Of a stretch of 64,000 nt of DNA, positions 34,511-45,300 are shown piece after piece. Source of the DNA: Serripes groenlandicus (lineage: Eukaryota; Mollusca; Bivalvia; Cardiida; Cardiidae); the NCBI GenBank assembly GCA_031761405.1, contig JASEVX010000007.1:61763062-61827061 (forward strand), written 5' to 3'. The position numbers and the translations under genes were made by a program. Within the stretch, counting starts at the first letter, position 1. Every line of letters starts with the position of its first letter. Under the pieces are notes generated by a model, which worked only from the letters and a program-made list of their open reading frames with translations, had not been told where the DNA came from and searched no databases.

Positions 34511-35148
34511 TCTTAGTATCGTCAATGTAATTCGAGAAAAAATACGCAATTTCATTCTCACTATTTCTTTTCAAATGCATACAACAATATCCCACAATAA
34601 CACACTTATTACAGTCAAATATGAAAACTTGACTTTAATCATGTACTTCTAATATTAAAGATAATACATGATTTTCTTGATGATGCGTTCAAAAAAGTAC
34701 ATATCCGAAAATTCTTATCGTTTGAACGGCTCAGTTTTAACTTTAATAGGCGTTGTTTCTATTCTATTTCCATTGTTCCCTCAAATTAGAGTCCGTGATT
34801 CATGATTCACGAACCGATCAATTTCTGATCCACGCTGGAGAAAACTTTAAGTAAACTTATCAACGTTCAAAATAGTTTTATTAACAATATACACATAACA
34901 AATCCGTTCATAGTCTGTCGTGTGTATTTTCATCAATGTAAACATGGACAAATTATAGAATTCTTATTCACTAAAATCGGAGACACCAAAATGCAGCAAT
35001 AATCCTTCAGCTGATGTCACTTTATGACTTTGAGGAAAAAAAGGGGAATTACGCAAGGTCTATAAATAGTATCAAGTCAGAGCACACTTGAGTCGATATT
35101 GTAGTGTACTGAAAGTTCATAAAATTGCATCACTTGTCACGCCACTAT
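34511..35148. other. Unassigned stretch
   Basis: AT-rich; nothing recognised apart from a short inverted pair at 34,796-34,815 (GATTCATGATTCACGAACC). Confidence 0.35.
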
Positions 35149-35290
35149 AAACCATTTCCGTAATACAGACTTTGATCCCTCTGCGGAAGCCGACTTCCGA
35201 AAACATCGTGGGAAAAAAAGAGCAGAAAGTTCAAAATGAGCAATTGCTCCTTTTCAACATTGTTTTCAACTCTATCAAATGATATCATCC
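35149..35290 (+). mobile_element. Family A2 MITE, partial
   Basis: AACCATTTCCGTAATACAGA, a GAAGCCGACTTCCGAAAACA block and a diverged hairpin (CAAAATGAGCAATTGCTCC). The right half is lost. Confidence 0.55.
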
Positions 35291-35394
35291 ACGGATTCAA
35301 CATAAGCGGGTCCATTGCTCTAAAGATTGGAGACTGACGCACTTACCCCCATATTCCTGCAGTAGTAGACATAATAAAGAAAGAAAGAAGGGTT

Positions 35395-35733
35395 ATCAAT
35401 CAATAAATCAATCAATGATTCATTCATTCATTCACTCATTCATTCATTCATTCATTCATTCATTCATTCATTCATTTATTCATTCATTCATTCGTTAGTT
35501 CGTTCGTTCGTTCATTAATTCAATCAACCAATCAATCAATCAATCATTTATTTATTTATTTATTTATTTATTTATAAATAATTTATTTATTTATTTATTT
35601 ATTCATTCATTCATTCATTCATTCATTCATTCATTCATTTATTTATTTATTTATTTATTTATTATTTATTATTTATTGATTTGTTGATTTATTGATTGAT
35701 TTATTATTTATTTAGTTATTTATTTATTTATTT

Positions 35734-35764
<31 letters not shown>

Positions 35765-35787
35765 TTTTATTTATTTATTTATTTATT

Positions 35788-35826
<39 letters not shown>

Positions 35827-35837
35827 TTCTTTCATTT

Positions 35838-35870
<33 letters not shown>

Positions 35871-36245
35871 GTCACTAAATAATAAAGAAATAAAGATAAT
35901 CAATCAGTCACATTAATCAAACCAATCAATCAATGAATGAATCAATTTATTATTTAATCAATAAACTAATCAATCAATCAACCAAATAATCATATCAGGA
36001 AAGTAATATTGAAACAATGTATAATTCACAATAAATAAATCGATCGATCAACCAACCAATCAACCAATCAATCAATGAAATCATTTATCAATTAATTGAT
36101 CAATCAATCTAGCTTGCAAACAATCAATAAATCAACCTAAAAATCAATAATCCAATCAATCATTTTAATTAATCAATCAATATACAAATTAGTCAATAAA
36201 TTAATTAATCAAGCAATCTATCATTCATGTCAATCATATCAATCA
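35395..36245. repeat. Tetranucleotide block (AATC / ATTC / ATTT), about 850 bp
   Basis: Successive runs of ATCA, ATTC, ATTT and again ATCA, with local CGTT units. The pattern is consistent with step-wise single-base conversion of one unit type into another. It ends about 100 bp before the LEM-domain start codon, so it covers the MAN1 gene's upstream region. Confidence 0.95.
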
Positions 36246-36345
36246 ATCAAAAAAAGAAAATACTATGACTAGGGTGTTTTTCACAGAAATTTCGTTTTGT
36301 ACGATAAGTTGGCTGTTAGAGAAACACTTGGCTGCTTCGGATAAA

Positions 36346-39300
36346 ATGGCGGACAAGTTGAACGATAACGAGATAGCAGAAGAGTTGAAGCGGTTTGGCG
36401 AGACAATTAAACTACCGATTGACAAAAAGAAGCGTCCAATACTCGTCAAAAAACTCAATCATCATTATGCCAGAGAAAATCCTTCACCAAAACGTGCAAG
36501 AAGTGGCGGGAGACAATCAAAACCGCGACCGGCGCCAGTGGCAGAGTTCAGCGATGAAAGCCAAGATGAAAGTGAAACTGACAACACTCCAAGCCGAGCT
36601 TCGAATCACACAAATCAAAGTCTGAACAACGTCAGTCGGAATGAATCACCAGTAACAAACACGAGAAATGTTTCAAATACAAGAAGGAAGATGGAAAATG
36701 GTGCTGGAACAAGTCGAACGCAATCTCGAGACAGATCAAGTGTGGCAAAAAGGGGCCAGTACGCGGCTGGGCCCACTAGGTCTCAAATAGAGGTTTATCC
36801 TGACGAATTTTCAGATAATGACACGGCGGATGAAAGTGTCTATGAAGTAGAAGAACAATCAGTTGGTGTAAATACTTCAATGAACTTTGATGACACTTTC
36901 GATGACGAAGAATTGAACCCAAGTTTCTCTCCACCTGTGAAACGGAAAATTGCAGGAAAGAACAGGAGTAAACGGCTCTCATCATCCCCTGCTACGCCAA
37001 AAAGTTATGTTACAAGGGCAAATAAAAAGGGAGAAAATAAGGATGAACTTCAGGATTCAGCCGAACACTTTATATCGAAATCAATTTTGATGATAATGGC
37101 CATATTTTTTATGGTACTTGGGCTCAGTTATGTTTACATACGAAGAGATATTTTTCTTACCAATGAGGCAGCTATTACTACAGGTAAATTCAGACTTTTG
37201 TGACAAAACTACAAATTGAAATTTGGAATATTTTATAAAAATGTTTAATATTAATATAATTTAACCCTTTCCAGCATACAATAAATCTGCAGCAGACGAC
37301 TTCCAAAATATATTGACAAACACATGAAAAATCTTCATAAATAAGGGTTTTAATTTGTATTACTAAAATAGTTGAAAACATAAAAGGAGAAATTACTTGT
37401 TTTGAGCAATTTCTCCTTTTGTCACAGTGTTTTCAAAAGTCGTCTGCAGCAGTGGTGTCAAAAAGCATCTATATGTGGGAAAGGGTTAAAAAGAATTGAT
37501 GTATTCAATGTCAACCAAGATTAGACTGCAAATAAATGTATGCTTATCTCGATCTTTATTGTTTGCAAATATTGTTATAAGTCATGCAGAATAAGTGTTC
37601 AAATCAATGGTAGCATTCATTTTGTCAGCTTCCTAGATTGCAAATCAATAAGTTGACTGTCGAGTAAATAGACCAGGGAGCCAGAAGTGATCATAGTATA
37701 GTCAAAAGTTTAATTTGAATAGGCACACACAGTAATGAAATCAGAATGGACATGAAAAGCAGCCAATCCATGTAGAAAGTTTTATTATTTAATATACCTG
37801 ATAACACTAAAAAAAGATGGAGGGAAAATTAAAAGATTAAGTTCAGTTTTCGAATGTAGTCTAGCAAGAATTAAATAAAACAAGTATCATTGGCCAATGG
37901 AATCACTTATGAAATATATTTTAGGGAATATCATCATGTGATTTTTGTTGTTTTTAACTCGACTATTCGAAGAATATGAGAGCTATACTAGTCACCCTGG
38001 CGTCGCTGTTGGCGTCCACGTCACACCTTGGTTAAGGTTTTGCATGCAAGTACTTAAATACTACATGTATTGCATTGAAACTTTCTACAACCCTACCCAA
38101 CTATCACAACTATGTAGATTATCAAGTTAGATAACTCTATCCTGAATTTTATGCAAGTAATGGCCCTTTTTTTACTTAGAAATTCTGGTTAAAGTTTTGC
38201 GTGCAACTATATTAAGACTAAGAGTCTATATCTCAGTATTTACTTGATGTATAACAGTATTGCATTGAAACTTTCTACAACCCTACCCAACTATCACTTT
38301 TGTGTAGATTATCAAGTTAGATAACTCTATCTTGCATTTTATGCAAGTTATGGCCCTTTTTCCACTTAGAAATTCTGGTTAAAGTTTTGCGTGCAACTAC
38401 ATTAAGAGACCATCTCTTAGTAACTATTTGATGCATTGCATTGAAACTTTATACAACCCTTCCCAAACATCACACCTATGTAATTTGTAAACAATCAAGT
38501 ATGATAACTCTATTCAGTATATTTTGCAATTAATGGCCCTTTTTAGCTCGACTTTGGAAAGAACAAGAGCTATTGTCATGACCCTGGCGTGGTCGTAGGC
38601 GGCGGCAGTTTGGTCGTCCGGTTAAGGTTTTTTGTTCAGCTCAGCTTTTTTTCTGTTTTCTATCAGTCGAGCGTCTGTGCCGTACAATGTGCCAGGGATT
38701 AATCTAGGTTTTTGGGGAAAGTGCCCTTTTGGTAAAAAGGGGATTTTTTTTTCCTAATAGGGGAAAAATACATAAACGGACTGTCTCGAGAATAAAAAGA
38801 CAGTATAACATTTTGAAGATATTCTAAAGTGTTTTATTTTCACAACTTCATGAAAACTTCGAACAGTTTGTTCTGATCTGACAAGTCTTGAGACTCAGTC
38901 CAATGCAAATATAGACCAGGAAAAATGACATGGGTACACTATGAACTTGATGACATGGTGGATTTACAAGTCAATTCTCTTTGTCTTCATATTTATGAAG
39001 ATGTCCACAATTGTATCATGTTCATAATCACTCCACTCTTCTTTCCCTTCTCTACATATTCTCATACACTTGATATTAATAAGGTGAGTTTGCATTATAG
39101 TGTCATAGTGTTTACAGTTGTTATCTCTGAATAAAAAAAATGAATTTAAAAAAAAAAAAAAAAAAATTTTTTTTTTTTTTTTTTTAAGTTTAAAGTTTAG
39201 GGGAATTTTAGGGGAAATAGGGGAATTTCGGTACCTTTTTCCCGAGGGGAAAGTGCCGTTTAACGGCAGCAAAATAAAGCTAGATTTGTCCCTGTGTGCT

Positions 39301-42300
39301 CTTGTTTTAACTAGAAATTTGGTTAAAGTTTTGCATGCAACTACATTAAGAGACCATATCTTAGTAATTACTTGGATGCATTACATTGAAACTTTATACA
39401 GCACTTTCCAAATATCACACCTATGTAAACAATCAAGTACGATATCTCTATCCATCATTTTATGCAAGTTATGGCCCTTTTTGCACTTAAAAATTCTGGT
39501 TAAATTTTTGCAACTACACTTAGAGTGTAATCTCAGTAACAACTTGGAAGCATTGTATTGAAACTTTATACAACCTTTCCCAATTTCACAACTATATACA
39601 CAACCAATTAAGTTAACTCTTGCATAAATTATGTTTAACCCTTTCCCTCATATGACAATTCTGCAGCAGACGTCTTTGAACCCAATTTGTCAAAACATAG
39701 AAAACCTATGACTAAAAGTGGAAAACATTGTGGCAAAAGGAGAAATTGCATGTTTTGTGCAATTTCTTCTTTTGTCACTATGTTTTCAAAAACCTGTCTG
39801 CAGCAGAGGCATCGAAAAGCGTCTATATGAGGGAAAGGGTTAAAGGTTTGCGTGCAACTACATTAAGAGTCCATATCTTAGTAACTACTTGATGCATTCC
39901 ATTGAAACATTTAATATACAACCCTTCCTAACCATAACACCTATGAAAATAATCAAGTTAAATAACTCCTGCATATAATGCAAATTATCACCCTTCAAGA
40001 AATTGTGGATAATGTTTTGCATGCAACTACCTTAGAGTTCATTATCTCAGTAACTTAGATAAGCGGTGAAATAGTCGAGCGCGCTGTCCTCCGACAGCTC
40101 TTGTCTTGTGTATATTTCACACTGTTTCTTGAAATTGTACTAGTATCGTCAAGAGTTTGTTATTTACATGTTTATAAGAAATTGACAAGTTTCTGATCCT
40201 GGAATCATCCGAATGTCAAAGGTCTAATTCTAACATGATCATAATGTTGACCTTTAACAACTTGGTATTGGTTTCACAGAAACGCATAGCATTTTAAAAA
40301 AAAAACCTTGCATCTAAACTTGACCACTGTGAATGCTGTTAAGATATATATGGATCTAGTATTTTATCTTTGTTTTGATGAAAATTAAGGGTACCATAAA
40401 ATAACAAGACACGGTAAAAAGTAATCTATTAATGTTTAACACTTGATAAATTAATTTGCTTTGTTACTTATATTACAGAGTCAGATCTCAAGACAATTCA
40501 AATTGGAGAGGCAAGTATAAATTATTTATAATAATAATAATATCTTAATATTGATTTTATAAATGAATTGCTTGATGAGAAATAATGGAATCATTTGATC
40601 ATAATGGTGTATTTTGCAAACATTATTAAATCCTTGGCCAAATGGTAAGCAGTTGCCGTTAATGTAATGAAACAGGATGTACAGGTTAATTCAGGTGTGT
40701 GGCAAGAATACTAGTGCAGATAACATCACATGGGCAAGGCATAACAATCCGGTATTGGTCAATCACCCAGGAATCCATCATAGTTTTACTATTGCAATCA
40801 GAAGTCCAGATAAGGAGGGTTTTACAGCACTTTTCCCCACAGTATCTTTCTTATTATCCAACCAAACCCTATATTGTGGGTACTCAAAAGAATCATCACA
40901 TAGGGTTAGCAGATAAAATAAGGATTTTAGAAATCATGCAAACTGCTCTTATCTAGAGCTCTGTTCAATGCAGTTATGTGTAAACCGTGTAAGACCTCAG
41001 TCAATGAAAGCTTTTCTACATACAACACATCTACAGCAGACGACTTAGAAAACCTCTCAGCAAAAAACCTTTTTATTGAGGGTGTAATTATTGAATCGAA
41101 TTTAAAACATTGTGGCAAAAGGAGAAATTGCTCATTATGCCACAATATTTCAAAAGTCATCTGCTGCAGAGACATCAGAAAGCATCTGTATGTGGGAAAG
41201 GGCTTACAGTTTAATTTTTTCTATTACAGTCAGATAATTATACACAAGACAATGTAACAAAAGCACTGGATGCAATCCGTGTTTTGTTGAAAGAACTTGC
41301 TAATCGTAAAGGTTTGTATTTTATATCATTATCTGGGTTTTTCACAAGAGTTTTTGAAGCTGTAAAGTGTAAGTGGGCAAAGTTCGGGTAAGGGTTTGAT
41401 TTACATTACATGTCGCATAGTTTAGTTTTAGTGTTGTTTGAAGGTTTAATCAGAAGCCATATGTAAGGAATAGTTACAGGGGTATGATAAAACACTTCTT
41501 GGAAATATTTATCACCATCAGAAAATGTTACCCTGCAAGTTTTTTGCTAGGACTGCTTAAAGAACTCGGAGTTTAAGCCCCTTTTGGAGGGGGATATCTT
41601 TCCAACAAATTCGTCTGTTTAACCAAGCCTTTGATATATAAAACAATATTTAATTTTAAATTCTGAAGTGCAAAATTTGAGCCTAAAACATGAACATAAA
41701 GAGTTTTGCTAATTAGTCATTTGAATTTCTATCATTTCTTTTTTGCAGGTAAATTTGAATTGGGAGACGTTGCTGAGAAGGATAAGGGAATGTCCAAGGA
41801 GGAAGTTACAAGAAGGGTTAGGAAGATTTCTGATGTAATTATGGTCTCATTCTGTCTAGAGAAATTATATATTGATTATGTATTTATTAGCTCACCTGAG
41901 CATATGAGCTATTGTGATCACTCTCCGTTCGTCGTCTGTAACCAAATCCTTCAAACGACATCTCCTAAGACGCATGGCCAATTTGATAAAACCTTACAGG
42001 GATGTTCCTTAGAAGGTGCCCTTTCGAAATTGAACAAAGAAAACAATTCCATGCAGCGCTCTGGTTGCCCTGGCAACCGAAAGGATTTTTAGCTCACCAG
42101 AGCACAAAGTGCTCAAGGTGAGTTTTTGTGATCGCCTTTTGTCCGTCGTCTGTCGTCCGTCGTCAACATTTGCTTGTTAACACTCTAGAGGCTACATTTT
42201 GCTTCCAATCTTCATGAAAGTTTATCAGAACATATATCTCCATCAAATCTAGGCCAAGTTCGAAACTGGGTCATGTCGGGTCAAAAACTAGGTCACTAGG

Positions 42301-45300
42301 CCAAATTGAAGGTAAATCTTGTTAACACTCTGGAAGTCGCATTTTTGGCTTGAGCATGTTGAAACTTTGTCAGAATGTTTGTCTTGATGATATCTAGGCC
42401 AAGTTCGATTTGGGTCATGTCCGGTCAAAAATAGGTCACTAGGCCAAATTTAAGAAAAATCTTGTTACCACTCTGGAAGCCACATTTTAAACTTGAGCAT
42501 GTTGAAACTTTGTCAGAAAGTTTGTCTTGATGACATCTATGCCAGGTTCGAATATGGGTCATGTCTGGTCAAAAACTAGGTCACTAGGCCAAATTGAAGG
42601 AAAATCTTGTTAACACTCTGGAAGTCGCATTTTTGGCTTGAGCATGTTGAAACTTGTCAGAATGTTTGTCTTGATGATATCTAGGCCAAGTTCGAATATG
42701 GGTCATGTCCGGTCAACAACTAAGTCACTAGGCCAAATTGTAGAACAATCTAGTTAACACTATAGAGATCGCATTTTTGACTTGAGCTGCTTGAAATTTT
42801 GTCAGAAAGTTTGTCTTGATGATATTGCCATTGGCGCTGAAAGAGTTGTCTTAAATAGCCCATTCTCAGGTGAGCAATTCCAGGGCCTCATGGCCCTCTT
42901 GTTTTAACAAAAACTTTGAAAATCTTCTATGTATGAGACCGAAAGGTCTTGAGCTTAGATATTTGGTGTGTAGCACACCTCTAGGTAAAGTGTATATTAA
43001 GTGTTCTAAAATATTTGTAAGATTTCCAAACCCAATGCTAGGTACTCAAACAAAAGTTCATCTTCCTTAAAAAGTTATACTGTTATACTTTTGAGCAGCA
43101 ACAACATGGATCTTTCTTTGGATTACTCTTCCTTTATATTATTGCTCTTTTGTACATATAGAAGCATTTTGACGCATCTGCAGCAGAGGACTATTGAAAA
43201 TATCGTGGCGAATGCAGAAAAAAGTTCATTATGAGCAATTTCTCTAATTGTCACAATGTAATTCTGTTATTTACAGAGATGTTCTATATTTTGCCTAGAT
43301 ATGTTTTCAAAGTTGGTGTATGCAGATTTGAGTCGATTCCACTTAAGGAATGGAGAGCTTTTTTTTCGTTTTCATGGGGGTATGAACAAAAAAACCTGAT
43401 CACTCTCTATGAAATCGCGAAGCGGTTTCATAGAATGTGTGATCAGGTTTTTTTGTTCATAGAATGTGTGATCAGGTTTTTTTGTTCATACCCCCATGAA
43501 AACGAAAATAACCTCTCCATTTCTTATATTTTAGCATTAATATGGCTATTTCAGTGAGTAATAAAACATAATAGTATTTTACAACTTTATTTTTTATAAT
43601 ACAGCACGTCGCCAATGTTAATTTTTTTTATTCATGAGGTTATGAACAAAATATTTCAGCCGATCACAGACAAGCAAAAGTGATGAACACAAAAAAAACT
43701 AAAATATTAGTTAATATTTGAAATTTCACATGATACTTTCAGCTTCCACTATTCAGATCCCTAACAGACTGACCAGTCAATTTAATCTTTTCACATGATA
43801 CTTACAACATCTTCTGTATATTTCAGGTCCCTAGCGAAATGGTCACTTTATGTTTTCAACTGATACTCAGTCATCCAGAATGGGACATCTTGTATGTATT
43901 AACCCTTTCCCACATACGAAAGCTTTCTGATGCATCTGCAGCATACGACTTTTGAGAACATTGTGGCAAATGGACAAATTGCTCAGCATGAGCAATTTCT
44001 CCATTTGGCACAATGTTTATAACTCTTTTCAATAATTTTCTTTCATTTAAGGAGAATTTCCATATTTATCTGGGTATGTTTCCAAAGTCAGCTGCTATAG
44101 TTTTGTTGAATGTGGGAAAGAGTAAAGAAGTCCTGTTTCACCATACTTACCATCATCCCATACATTGTCTTGTTGTAACGAATTTGAAGTTGAAATTGGT
44201 TAACAGTTAACCCTTTCCCAACTTTAGATGCTTTCTGAAGCCTATGCAACAGACGACTTTTGAAAACATCGTGACCAAAGGAGAATTTGCTAAAAACAAG
44301 CAATTTCTCTTTTTGAAATGAGTGTTTTCAACCTTTTTTAGCTCACCAGAAGTGCTCAATGTGAGTTTTTGTGATCACCTTTCGTCCGTCGTTCGTCGAC
44401 ATTTGATTGTTAACACACTTGAGGCAACATTTTGCATCCAATCTAGGCCAAGAAACTGGGTCATATCGGGTCAAAAACTAGGTCATTAGGCCAAATTTAA
44501 TAAAAATCTTGTTAACACTCTGGAAGTCGCATTTTTGGCTTGAGCATGTTGAAACTTTGTTGGAAAATTTGTCTCAGTGATATCTAGGTCAAGTTCAAAT
44601 ATAGGTCATGTCGGGTTAGAAACTAGGTCACTAGGCCAAATTGAAGGAAAATCTTGTTAACACTCTGGAAGCCACATTTTAAACTTGAGCATAGTGAAAG
44701 TTTGTCTTGATGATATCTAGGCCAAGTTCAAATATGGATCATGTTCGGTCAAAAACAAGGTCACTAGGCCAAACGTAAGGAAAATCTTGTTAACACTCTG
44801 GAAGCCACATGTTTGGCTTGAGCATGTTGAAACTTTGTCAGAAAATTTGTCTCAGTGATATCTAGGTCAAGTTCAAATATGGGTTCAGTGTCCGACAAAT
44901 TTCAGAATTGTTTGGTAGCCCACTGGGCTACCAGATTTGGAAGCTGGTAGCCCGAAATATCGCGGATGCCAATGAGTGTTTTATGATTATTTTTGTTTTC
45001 TACTTCTGTACAAACATAATATTAAGAGCACACCATGTACATGATTTAAGGGTAATGACCATTTCAAATAACATGACTGTGTTGCAAAAGACCTGAAGTG
45101 CAGCATTCAGTTAAAAAAAAAAAGGAAATTTGGAAAAAATACTTTTTGGTAGAGCTTAACAGATAGGAGAAAATTGGTACTAAAGATTTTCAAGATTACT
45201 TTTCACTAGGTTATTTGAAATATTCTGCATAAAATAAAACTAGTGACAGAAATGTTTAAACTTGAGACCAAAAAATCAAATGATGTAGTATAAACTCTTC

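Larger units (their letters stand above)
37951..40104 (+). mobile_element. Family E tandem-repeat element (Helentron-associated type), interrupted twice
   Basis: It begins TTTTTAACTCGACTATTCGA and ends AGTCGAGCGCGCTGTCCTCC + GACAGCTCTTG. The subterminal inverted repeat here is CTCGACTATT / AATAGTCGAG, and a stem-loop GCTGTCctccGACAGC lies just before the end. The middle is a tandem array of about 150-bp units (GGTTAAAGTTTTGCATGCAA ... TATGGCCCTTTTT). Insertions: another element at 38,541-39,308 and a family A1 MITE at 39,635-39,843. Confidence 0.85.

Noticed and set aside
36265..36345. 27-residue N-terminal extension of MAN1 from the upstream in-frame ATG
   Set aside because: The LEM domain normally lies at the N terminus, the ATG at 36,346 has the better context, and the extension overlaps the edge of simple-repeat sequence.
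43231..43557. 108-codon open frame in MAN1 intron 4
   Set aside because: It is created by the foldback arms and duplicated segment; it has no conserved domain.
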